64,000 nt of DNA, taken from positions 124,001 through 188,000 of the forward strand of contig JBDHWG010000001.1 in NCBI GenBank assembly GCA_039810085.1, written 5' to 3'. The notes under the pieces were generated by a model that saw nothing but the letters and a program-made list of their open reading frames with translations, was not told where the DNA came from and searched no databases. This document shows positions 25,662-32,293 of the stretch, piece after piece. A program made the translations under genes and the position numbers. The DNA comes from JBDHWG01 sp039810085 (GTDB lineage Bacteria; Chloroflexota; Anaerolineae; Epilineales; JAHCIE01). The first letter of the stretch is position 1. Each line of letters begins with the position of its first letter.

Positions 25662-26249
25662 GTCATTGCGAGCAAAGCGAAGCAATCCCCCGCCCTTGCG
25701 GCAGACGGTCTAAGCGGCTATAGCGTGGCTATCACCCGCCGCGAGACTGCTTCGTCAGCAGGGGCGGAGTACCGCCCCCGCACCCCGCGCGTCCTCCTCG
25801 CAGTGACACGCCACTCGTCATTGCGAGCGTGAGCGAAGCAATCTCCCGCCCTTGCGGCAGACGGTCTAAGCGGCTATAGCGTGGCTATCACCCACCGTGA
25901 GACTGCTTCGTCGGCAGGGGCGGAGTACCGCCCCCGCACCCCGCGCGTCCTCCTCGCAGTGACACGCCACTCGTCATTGCGAGCGTGAGCGAAGCAATCT
26001 CCCGCCCTTGCAACAGACGGTCTCAGCGGTGATAGCGTGACTACCACCCGCCGCGAGACTGCTTCGTCGTCCTATCGTCCTCCTCGCAGTGACACGCCAC
26101 TCGTCATTGCGAGCGTGAGCGAAGCAATCTCCCGCCCTTGCAACAGACGGTCTCAGCGGCTATAGCGTGGCTATCACCCGCCGCGAGACTGCTTCGTCGG
26201 CAGGGGCGGAGTACCGCCCCCGCACCCCGCGCGTCCTCCTCGCAGTGAC
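25662..26249. repeat. Tandem array of four MITE-like elements
   Basis: Copies at 25662-25807, 25817-25963, 25973-26093 and 26103-26249, each separated by the same 9-nt spacer ACGCCACTC. Each begins GTCATTGCGAG and ends CTCGCAGTGAC (10 of 11 positions inverted match). Inside are AGACGGTCT, CCACC/CGCGAGACTGCTTCGTC and, in copies 1, 2 and 4, a GGGGCGGAGTACCGCCCCC palindrome missing from copy 3. No open frame of note. Unit length about 120-147 nt, which is too long for CRISPR repeats. Confidence 0.9.
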
Positions 26250-26268
26250 ACCCCAGGCAAGGAAGGAG

Positions 26269-26622
26269 TTACATTGTGTTCTTCGTGATGCCGATGACGT
26301 GGCCCTCAGGGTCCGCGAACAGAGCGAACGTCACCATGTCGGGGACGACAGTGACCGGCTGCACCACGTGCGCGCCGGCCGCGACGGCCTTGTCGAGATA
26401 CTCCTGCGGGTCGTCGACGCCGATGTAGAAGGTCACGTAGGGACCCATCGGGCTTTCCGGGCCGATGCCGAGGCCCGCGTGGTCCATGTCGCCCTGGCCG
26501 CTCATGTGGTAGTCCATGCCGGGCGCCGACTGCATCTTCCACCCGAACACCTGCTCGTAGAACTCCTTCAGCTGCGAGGGATTCTTGCCGCCAATCTCGA
26601 CCCAGGATATAGAGTTCGTCAT
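26269..26622 (-). CDS. VOC family protein (glyoxalase/bleomycin-resistance fold)
   Basis: A 117-residue single-VOC-unit protein: WVEIGGKNPSQLKEFYEQVFGWK at the N-terminus and ALFADPEGHVIGI at the C-terminus are the two beta-alpha-beta halves. Such proteins bind a divalent metal and act on diverse small molecules or serve as carrier/binding proteins; the substrate is not predictable. The ATG at 26622 follows a perfect AGGAGG, 6 nt upstream of it after ACAGAC; the open frame continues ten codons upstream without support. Confidence 0.9.
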   Translation of the reverse strand: MTNSISWVEIGGKNPSQLKEFYEQVFGWKMQSAPGMDYHMSGQGDMDHAGLGIGPESPMGPYVTFYIGVDDPQEYLDKAVAAGAHVVQPVTVVPDMVTFALFADPEGHVIGITKNTM

Positions 26623-26772
26623 GTCTGTCCTCCTGATAGACGCCGTTCTCATCCGCGAACGTCGATAGAGGCTATTGTATCAAACTTATGCGGAATTGTA
26701 AATAGGTTTATAGACCAGATGTTCTTACAATTCAGGGGGTGTTTTGTAAGGAAAACGACTTGTTTCCGACTC

Positions 26773-26801
26773 TTGACATATGTCATCAAATACTCTATAA
26801 T
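26773..26801 (+). promoter_or_regulatory. Perfect consensus sigma-70 promoter
   Basis: TTGACA (26773-26778), 17-nt spacer, TATAAT (26796-26801). The -35 overlaps a perfect 12-nt palindrome TGACATATGTCA (26774-26785). Such a strong promoter on a small hypothetical gene implies tight repression. Confidence 0.9.
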
Positions 26802-26807
26802 ATGAAG

Positions 26808-26821
26808 CGAACGAATGTTCG
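26808..26821 (+). promoter_or_regulatory. LexA-type SOS operator (Cheo box)
   Basis: CGAACGAATGTTCG matches the Gram-positive-type LexA site CGAAC-N4-GTTCG exactly. It begins 7 nt after the -10 element, so it covers the predicted transcription start of the gene at 26887. Repression by LexA and induction by DNA damage follow from that position; no LexA gene is in the window. Confidence 0.72.
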
Positions 26822-26886
26822 TTCCCGTGCTTCTTCCTTCTTATTCGGTCAATTGCCGACCCTAGAATGCGGCGAAGGAAGCTCTC

Positions 26887-27210
26887 ATGTCCAAAGCGAA
26901 GCCCCTCGCGCCGAGCAAGCAGCTCGAGATGATGTTCCTGCGCGTCGCCAATAGCGACGAAGCGCACACGTACCGCGACCTCCTCGACCGCGGCCTGCGC
27001 CACACGGCCGCCGCCTACGCCTCCCAGAAAGTCTACCGTCTGTTCATGGAGCTGGCCGACCTGGCCGAGATCATCGGCGTCCTCCCGCCGGCCGAAGCCG
27101 TGCGCCCGCCGCTCATCATCGGCAGCTCGCCCGCCGCCGAGCACCGCAGCCGCATGCGCGGCAAGTTGCGCATCCTGGCAGCCGATCAACGCGAGGTAAG
27201 GACTCGATGA
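26887..27210 (+). CDS. Hypothetical protein under an SOS-type promoter
   Basis: A 107-residue protein that I do not recognise. The N-terminal 20 residues are Lys/Ser-rich; residues 20-65 predict helices (DEAHTYRDLLDRGLRHTAAA, VYRLFMELADLAEIIGV); the C-terminus is Arg-rich and basic. No cofactor motif or membrane segment. ATG preceded by GGAAGCTCTC, a modest ribosome site. The consensus promoter with a LexA box 66-114 nt upstream makes it a probable damage-inducible gene; candidate roles (division inhibitor, nuclease inhibitor, DNA-binding protein) are open. Confidence 0.72.
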   Translation: MSKAKPLAPSKQLEMMFLRVANSDEAHTYRDLLDRGLRHTAAAYASQKVYRLFMELADLAEIIGVLPPAEAVRPPLIIGSSPAAEHRSRMRGKLRILAADQREVRTR

Positions 27211-27256
27211 GCGCGCGCGTCCTATTCGGTGGACGGGCTAATCGTCCAAAAGAATG

Positions 27257-27285
27257 ATGACAAAACACGTTTCATGTCTTATAAT
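27257..27285 (+). promoter_or_regulatory. Sigma-70 promoter of the Lrp-family regulator
   Basis: ATGACA (27257-27262), 17-nt spacer, TATAAT (27280-27285), 36 nt before the GTG start at 27322. Its presence argues against the longer open frame starting at 27229. Confidence 0.68.
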
Positions 27286-27321
27286 TGTTGGCATAGAACG
27301 TGCTTTACAAAGGAATCGTTC

Positions 27322-27801
27322 GTGGAGAGATACGGAGCGCTCGACGAGATCGACCAGCAGATTGTGGCCCTGCTCCTGGCGAATGGCCGGGCGAGCCACG
27401 CCGAGATTGGTCGGGCGGTCGGGCTGACAGCCTCGTCGGTGTATGAACGGGTGCGCAAGCTCGAGGAGCGCGGCGTCATCCTGGGCTACACGGCGATGGT
27501 GGACCCGGTCAAGCTCGGCAAGCCCCTGCTGGCCTTCATCCGCGTGAGCAGCCTGGCCGACCCGGCCCACTTCGAGGAGACGGTGCGCGAGCACCCGAAC
27601 GTACTGGAGTGCTACGACGTGACCGGCGAGGATAGCTACATCATGCGCGTGCGCGCCTCGGATACTGCCGACCTGCGCCAGACGATCCTGAAGATTCGCC
27701 AGGCCGCAGCGGGCGCGACCACGATCACCATGATTGCCCTGCACGCCGTCAAGGCGCTTCAGACGATTTCCTTGAGTAGCGCTCGGCCGACGAGCGAGTG
27801 A
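27322..27801 (+). CDS. Lrp/AsnC family transcriptional regulator
   Basis: A 159-residue protein with an N-terminal winged HTH (LDEIDQQIVALLLANGRASHAEIGRAVGLTASSVYERVRKLEERGVI, in part) and a C-terminal RAM (AsnC ligand-binding) domain (ECYDVTGEDSYIMRVRASDTADL). Family members assemble as octamers and sense amino acids. I prefer the GTG at 27322 (AAAGGA 8 nt upstream; promoter at 27257-27285 just before it) over starts up to 93 nt upstream. Target genes are not evident from position. Confidence 0.88.
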   Translation: MERYGALDEIDQQIVALLLANGRASHAEIGRAVGLTASSVYERVRKLEERGVILGYTAMVDPVKLGKPLLAFIRVSSLADPAHFEETVREHPNVLECYDVTGEDSYIMRVRASDTADLRQTILKIRQAAAGATTITMIALHAVKALQTISLSSARPTSE

Positions 27802-27874
27802 CATTCATTCGGGCTTTTGCCCAACAAACCTAATCCGTGGGTACGCAAACAAGCAATTAAAAGGGAGGTTTGTC

Positions 27875-28036
27875 ATGCGTCTCAATCCTAGCGAGAAGAT
27901 CTATCCGTCCTTCAACGACCAGCCGCACCAGCGGCCGATCCTCAGCAACGCCGGCACGAACCGCGCGCTGCTGGCTCTCGCGGGCATCGTCGGTGGCGCC
28001 GGTCTGCTGGCCGTCGCCGTCTCCCTGCTCCACTAA
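27875..28036 (+). CDS. 53-residue single-span membrane protein
   Basis: A small gene with an ATG after GGGAGG (7-nt spacing). The product has a polar N-terminal half (MRLNPSEKIYPSFNDQPHQR) and one membrane segment (LLALAGIVGGAGLLAVAVSLL), ending in His. GC bias in third positions and a strong terminator directly behind support it as real. Function unknown; the Gly/Ala-rich helix might be a membrane-partner subunit. Confidence 0.75.
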   Translation: MRLNPSEKIYPSFNDQPHQRPILSNAGTNRALLALAGIVGGAGLLAVAVSLLH

Positions 28037-28056
28037 TCTTCTCCAACGACAACCAG

Positions 28057-28095
28057 CCGCCATCGGGCCGTTTCCCGGTGGCGGCGTTTGTTTTT
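28057..28095 (+). terminator. Rho-independent terminator after the 53-residue gene
   Basis: CCGCCATCGGG/CCCGGTGGCGG stem of 11 bp (one G-T/A-T wobble context) with a 6-nt loop, followed by CGTTTGTTTTT. 20 nt behind the stop codon. Confidence 0.9.
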
Positions 28096-28144
28096 CCCAG
28101 TCTGGTTTATACTATACGCACATCGATTCCGCAAGGAGCCACGC

Positions 28145-29170
28145 ATGACCGACTGGCTGGCCCGCGCCCGGGCCGAAGGAACCCCGCTCATCGACGGCGC
28201 CACGGCCACATTCGTCTGGCCGGGCGACACCGCCCCTATCCTCCGCAGCGACATGACGGGCTGGTGGCCCGGCGCCGAGCCGTGGCGCATGACGGAGTCC
28301 GCGCCAGGCGTCTGGACCTACAGCCTGGAGCTGCCGAGCGACGCTTATGTCGAATATGGCTACTTCTACGGCGACGCCAAGCTGCGCGACCCGTTCAACC
28401 CGCGCCTCGTGCCCAACGGCCTCGGCTCGCTGAACAACTACCTCGCCATGCCCGACGCTCTCACGGGCTTGCAGAACGGGCACCGCTCGGATGCGCCGGT
28501 CGGCCACATCATCGGCGACGAGATCACGGCCGGGATGCTCACCGGCGGCCGGCGGGGTGTCGCCCTTTACCAGCCCGCCGCGCCCGGCCCCTATCCCCTG
28601 CTCGTCGTCTTCGACGGCAAGGACTACCTGGAGCGCGCCCTCCTGCCCACGATGCTGGACAACATGATCGCCGACGGCGTCATTCCACCGCTCGCCGCCG
28701 TCATGGTCAACAACCACCCGGAGGCCCGCATCGCCGAGTACGCGTGCAGCGAAGCCACCTCTACGTTTGTTGTCGAGACCCTCCTGCCGTGGGTTGGCAA
28801 GCGCATCCCCCTGGTGGACACGCCCGGCGCCCACGCCGTCGTCGGCGCGAGCATGGGCGGTCTCATCTCGCTGTTCATCGGCCTACGCGCGCCGGAGCTA
28901 TTCGGCCACATCCTGAGCCAATCCGGCGCGTTCGGGTGGCCCCGCAATCAGCTCGTCTTCACCCTCGCCAAGCTCACTCCCCGCCCGCCGGTGCGCGTCT
29001 ATCTCAGCGTCGGCGAGTATGAGTCGCTCTACAAGCCCAATGGGCGCATGCGCGACACGCTGCAAGAGGCGGGCTACGACACCAAGTATCGCGCCTTCCA
29101 CGCCGGCCACAACTACACCGCCTGGTCCCTTGACCTGCCCCACGGCCTGCGCTGGCTCTACGGAACGTAG
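28145..29170 (+). CDS. Fes-type esterase, alpha/beta hydrolase
   Basis: Enterochelin-esterase-like hydrolase of 341 residues. The N-terminal ~110 residues form an E-set/CBM48-like domain (WTYSLELPSDAYVEYGYFYGDAKLRDPFNP), as in bacterial Fes and related sugar-ester hydrolases. The C-terminal alpha/beta hydrolase has the nucleophile in VVGASMGGLISL and a C-terminal His in FHAGHNYTAW; the Asp/Glu member likely lies in VGEYES. No signal peptide, so cytoplasmic. ATG at 28145 with AAGGAG upstream. Siderophore genes are absent nearby, so the physiological ester is unknown. Confidence 0.9.
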   Translation: MTDWLARARAEGTPLIDGATATFVWPGDTAPILRSDMTGWWPGAEPWRMTESAPGVWTYSLELPSDAYVEYGYFYGDAKLRDPFNPRLVPNGLGSLNNYLAMPDALTGLQNGHRSDAPVGHIIGDEITAGMLTGGRRGVALYQPAAPGPYPLLVVFDGKDYLERALLPTMLDNMIADGVIPPLAAVMVNNHPEARIAEYACSEATSTFVVETLLPWVGKRIPLVDTPGAHAVVGASMGGLISLFIGLRAPELFGHILSQSGAFGWPRNQLVFTLAKLTPRPPVRVYLSVGEYESLYKPNGRMRDTLQEAGYDTKYRAFHAGHNYTAWSLDLPHGLRWLYGT

Positions 29171-29506
29171 TCCCTCTCAAAGTAAGCCTGGGCTGTCATG
29201 CCGAGGAACGAGGCATCTGGGCCGCCGCAGTCCAGACCCCTCACTCCGTTCGGGGTGACAGCGCTGTTCACCCGCTTGGCGATAGACCCCAATAGGCCGA
29301 CGCTCTGTCTCGGATAGTTCCGAGACAGAGCGTCGGCCTTCGTTTGTCCCGCTTTTTCTACCGCAAAGCGGATATGCACTGCTCGCCATTTGTGATTTGA
29401 TAGAGATGGGACTATGTGTCCCGTGTTGGAATAGCGTCAGACCCACCATTACAAGCCGGGGCACGTTACGCGATGCCCCGAAAAATCTCACAGAAGGAGA
29501 AAGGCA
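29171..29506. other. Intergenic region with a repeat fragment and a 20-bp hairpin
   Basis: 336 nt between the esterase and the secreted protein. Holds GTCATGCCGAGGAACGAGGC...GTTCGGGGTGACA (29196-29262), a bounded repeat with GTCATG/GTGAC-like ends similar in style to the MITE family, then the terminator hairpin 29294-29340. No gene seen. Confidence 0.6.
29294..29340. terminator. Perfect 20-bp hairpin after the esterase gene
   Basis: Arms AGGCCGACGCTCTGTCTCGG and its complement around ATAGTT. The following T-run on the plus strand is interrupted (CGTTTGTC). Probably ends esterase transcription. Confidence 0.7.
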
Positions 29507-30331
29507 ATGTCGCGCAAGAACACGAAATGGTGGCGGCCCGTGACTGCGTTGCTGCTCGCCGTCACGCTGCTGGCGATGCTGACGGCGCTCGCCAGCGCCC
29601 AGCCGGCTCAGGCCGTGGGCAAGACGGACCCCCGCGTCCTGCCGCCGAGCTCCTACCCGTATGGCCTGTCGTACAGCGAATGGAGCATCAAGTGGTGGCA
29701 CTGGGCAACCGCCACACCGTTCTCGGCAAGCCCGCTCAACACCACCCTCGACCCCGCCGCTGGGTGCGGCGTCGGCCAATCCGGTTCAGTCTGGTTCCTG
29801 GGCGGAGCTCTTGGGTCTCCGGGAGACGGCATCACGCGTGACTGCGTTGTTCCTCCAGGCACGGCGCTCTTTGTGCCTATCGTGAATGTCGAGTGGGATG
29901 AGGAAGGCATGACGATACCGGTAGGTGTGGACCAGTTGCGCCAGATCGCAGCAAGCATCACCGACCACACAAAGCAGCGCAGCATGACTGTCGATGGCGT
30001 TCCGATTCCAGACGACCAGATTTACCGGACACCGTCGCGGGTGTTCTGGTATACAATGCCGGCGGTGGACAACCTGTATCAGCTCAAGTGTGCGGGCGGC
30101 TTCACCCCCACGTGCAAGGACGGTGGAGGAAATATCGTCCCGTTCCCCCTGCTCGTCTGCACTGGCGGTTTGAATAGCAAGTGTACGGCTGTCGCCGTCG
30201 GAGACGGATACTATGTGATGCTCGCCCCCCTGCCGGTTGGCTCTCACACCATCCACTTCCATGGCGTCTTCACGCACGAATTCGACATGACTATGGACGT
30301 CACATATCACATTACAGTCGGCTCCGACTGA
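29507..30331 (+). CDS. Secreted protein, conserved family of unknown function
   Basis: A 274-residue exported protein. A signal peptide (about 1-37, cleavage near ASAQPAQA) leads to a mature domain with Trp-rich start YSEWSIKWWHWATATP and the stretch AGCGVGQSGSVWFLGG, which I have seen as conserved in secreted bacterial proteins of unknown role. Cys pairs (AAGCGVG / TRDCVV; LKCAGG / PTCKDG; LVCTGG / SKCTAV) suggest three disulphides in the oxidising exterior. The end HTIHFHGVFTHEFDMTMDVTYHI looks like a beta-sandwich. ATG follows AGAAGGAGAAAGGC. Confidence 0.82.
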   Translation: MSRKNTKWWRPVTALLLAVTLLAMLTALASAQPAQAVGKTDPRVLPPSSYPYGLSYSEWSIKWWHWATATPFSASPLNTTLDPAAGCGVGQSGSVWFLGGALGSPGDGITRDCVVPPGTALFVPIVNVEWDEEGMTIPVGVDQLRQIAASITDHTKQRSMTVDGVPIPDDQIYRTPSRVFWYTMPAVDNLYQLKCAGGFTPTCKDGGGNIVPFPLLVCTGGLNSKCTAVAVGDGYYVMLAPLPVGSHTIHFHGVFTHEFDMTMDVTYHITVGSD

Positions 30332-30404
30332 GCTTCGCACCCAAAAACATTCGTGAAGCGAAAGGAACATAGGCGGCCGATAGTTGTTGTTGACAGAGCA
30401 CTGA

Positions 30405-30432
30405 GCCTGCCCCGCCGCGCGGCGGGGCAGGC
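30405..30432 (+). terminator. 28-nt perfect palindrome after the secreted protein gene
   Basis: GCCTGCCCCGCCGC/GCGGCGGGGCAGGC. Followed by CCTCTTATTGTTGG, only a weak U-tract; a likely terminator or end-protecting stem. Confidence 0.6.
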
Positions 30433-30442
30433 CCTCTTATTG

Positions 30443-30505
30443 TTGGAATTCTTTTTTCGCGCCTTTCGCCCCTTTCGTGTCCTTCGCGGTCCAGCGGTTC
30501 CGGCG
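30443..30505. repeat. Half-copy of the period-8 hairpin repeat
   Basis: TTTTTTCGCGCCTTTCGCCCC and TTTCGTGTCCTTCGCGGTCC: right arm only of the family seen complete at 45930-46031. Lies upstream of cofD. Confidence 0.55.
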
Positions 30506-30575
30506 TGCGCATTATTTCAGCATCTGCGCGGGCCGGGCTATCATATAGATACCCACCGCGAAAGGATGACCGCGC

Positions 30576-31496
30576 ATGATACTGGCTCTCTCTGGCGGCG
30601 TTGGCGGGGCAAAGCTCGTCCAGGGCCTCGCCGCCCACGTCCCTGCCGATATCCTCGCCATCGTCGTCAACACCGGCGACGACATCGACCATCTCGGCCT
30701 GCACATCTCCCCCGACGTCGACACCGTCATGTACACCCTGGCCGGTCTCGCCAGTGTTGACCGCGGCTGGGGTCTCGATGGCGAGACGTGGAGCGCCATG
30801 GACATGTTCGGCCGCTACGGCGCGGAGACGTGGTTCAACCTGGGCGATAAGGACCTCGCCACGAACATCCTGCGCACTGAGGCGCTGCGCCAGGGCCACC
30901 CGCTCAGCGTCGTGACCGACGAGCTGCGCCGCCGCCTCGGGGTCGCCGTGCGCATCCTCCCCATGACCGACGACCCGGTGACCACCTACATCGACACGCC
31001 GATTGGAAAGCTCCACTTCCAGGAGTACTTCGTCCGCGAGCGTTGCGCGCCGGAGGTGCTGGGCATCGAATTCCGCGGGCTGGCGGCCGCGCACCCCTCG
31101 CCGCCTTTGCAGACAGCGCTGGCCGAGGCCGACGCCATCATCGTCACCCCGTCCAACCCCATCGTCAGCGTCGGCCCCATCCTCGGCGTCCCCGGCGTCC
31201 GCGACGCCCTGCGCCAGAGCCGCGCCCACCGCATCGCCGTGACGCCGCTCATCGAGGGTCAGGCCGTCAAGGGGCCGACCGTCCCCATGATGCGCTGGGC
31301 CGGGCTGGCGCCGAACGCCGTCTCCGTCGCGCGCCTGTACAGCGACTTCCTGGACACCTTCATCCTGGACGAGCGCGACGCCGCCTTGCGTCCCGACATC
31401 GAGGCGCTGGGACTGCGCGTCCACGTCACCGATACCCTGATGACGACGGCGGAGGACAAGGCGCGCCTGGCCCGCGAGATTCTGGACCTGCTATGA
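30576..31496 (+). CDS. cofD: 2-phospho-L-lactate (or PEP-type) transferase CofD
   Basis: Transfers the activated lactyl/enolpyruvyl phospho group to Fo, giving F420-0 or dehydro-F420-0. 306 residues, normal for CofD/FbiA. LSGGVGGAKLVQGLA at the N-terminus, NTGDDIDHLGLHISPDVDT with the metal-binding Asp residues, SNPIVSVGPILGVPGVRDAL and the C-terminal DTLMTTAEDKARLA are family features. ATG preceded by GAAAGGATGACCGCGC. The stop overlaps the cofC start in ATGA. Implies the host makes F420. Confidence 0.96.
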   Translation: MILALSGGVGGAKLVQGLAAHVPADILAIVVNTGDDIDHLGLHISPDVDTVMYTLAGLASVDRGWGLDGETWSAMDMFGRYGAETWFNLGDKDLATNILRTEALRQGHPLSVVTDELRRRLGVAVRILPMTDDPVTTYIDTPIGKLHFQEYFVRERCAPEVLGIEFRGLAAAHPSPPLQTALAEADAIIVTPSNPIVSVGPILGVPGVRDALRQSRAHRIAVTPLIEGQAVKGPTVPMMRWAGLAPNAVSVARLYSDFLDTFILDERDAALRPDIEALGLRVHVTDTLMTTAEDKARLAREILDLL

Positions 31497-32293
31497 GCCG
31501 CGTCGCCGCCCTTGTTCCGGCCAAGCCCCTGGCGCGCGCCAAGACCCGCCTCGGCGACCGGCTAAGCGACGCCGAGCGCGCCGACGTGGCTGCCCAGCTT
31601 CTCGCGCACGTATTGGATGCTCTGCACGCGGCCCACGGCATCGACAGCGTCTGGGTGGTTGGCGGCGACGAGCAGGTGCGGGACCTGGCGGCGCGCTACG
31701 GCGCAGCGTACATCGAGGAGCCAGGTCACGACCTCAACGAGAGTCTGGCCCTGGCGCTGGAACGCCTGCCGTCCGAAGTCACCCACGCCCTGCTAGTGCC
31801 GATGGACCTGCCCTTCCTGAGCGGCGAGGCCCTGGACCTGCTCATCGACGACGCCAGCCAGGACGGCACCGACGTGCTTATCGCCCCGGATCGCTGGGGC
31901 CACGGCACCAACGCCCTGCTGGTTGTGCGCCCCTTCCGCCTGCAACCGGCCTTCGGCGTCGAGAGCCTGGCGCGCCACCTGGCCGCCGCCGCGTCCGAGG
32001 GCCTGGCCGTCGCCGTGTTCTACAGCCGCGACCTCGCCTTCGACATCGACACCCCGACCGACCTTACCGAGGCGGGCATTGTGCCCCCGCTCGCCCCTCT
32101 CCCCCCAGCCCCCTCTCCCACAAGGGGAGAGGGGGAGCCAGAGAGGGCAGCGTCTTCCTCCCCTCTTCCCCTCCCTCCCGCTCTGCGAGAGGGGCCGGGT
32201 TCTGGCCGTTTCCCAACTGCTCAACCCACGGCGGAAGATATCCTGGAGGGGAAACGGCCAGAAGGGGTGAGGAACGAAGGCGGTGAGGGATGA
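31493..32293 (+). CDS. cofC: 2-phospho-L-lactate guanylyltransferase-like CofC with repeat-derived tail
   Basis: Nucleotidyltransferase (CofC/FbiD) activating phospholactate or PEP with GTP for CofD. About 200 residues match the family: VAALVPAKPLARAKTRLGDRL, VVGGDEQV, LLVPMDLPFLSGEAL, APDRWGHGTNALLV and DLAFDIDTPTDL. A further ~65 residues (from about residue 200 on) are the translation of a CCTCTCCC-type repeat (PAPSPTRGEG, LPPALREGPGSG) and are absent from ordinary CofC. Overlaps cofD by 4 nt at the start and the flavoprotein gene by 4 nt at the end. Confidence 0.93.
   Translation: MSRVAALVPAKPLARAKTRLGDRLSDAERADVAAQLLAHVLDALHAAHGIDSVWVVGGDEQVRDLAARYGAAYIEEPGHDLNESLALALERLPSEVTHALLVPMDLPFLSGEALDLLIDDASQDGTDVLIAPDRWGHGTNALLVVRPFRLQPAFGVESLARHLAAAASEGLAVAVFYSRDLAFDIDTPTDLTEAGIVPPLAPLPPAPSPTRGEGEPERAASSSPLPLPPALREGPGSGRFPTAQPTAEDILEGKRPEGVRNEGGEG
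32093..32290. repeat. CCTCTCCC-type repeat inside the 3' end of cofC
   Basis: Two palindromes (CCCCCTCTCCCACAAGGGGAGAGGGGG; CTCCCGCTCTGCGAGAGGGG) and a flanking GAAACGGCCAGAAGGGGTGAGG / CCGGGTTCTGGCCGTTTCCC pair. It extends the reading frame of cofC up to the next gene's start codon. Confidence 0.8.

Noticed and set aside
25662..26249. CRISPR array
   Set aside because: Units are 120-147 nt with constant 9-nt spacers, whereas CRISPR has 24-40-nt repeats with unique spacers; no cas genes.
27229..27321. Longer start for the Lrp-family regulator
   Set aside because: A TATAAT promoter lies inside the extension and the extra residues match no Lrp family sequence.
29196..29262. Possible small regulatory RNA
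   Set aside because: The sequence looks like a repeat fragment with GTCATG and GTGAC ends, and no promoter or defined terminator belongs to it.
31043..31492. A 416-codon frame suggesting a CofD-CofC fusion
   Set aside because: The upstream half is out of frame with cofD. The ATGA overlap at 31493 is the real start of cofC.
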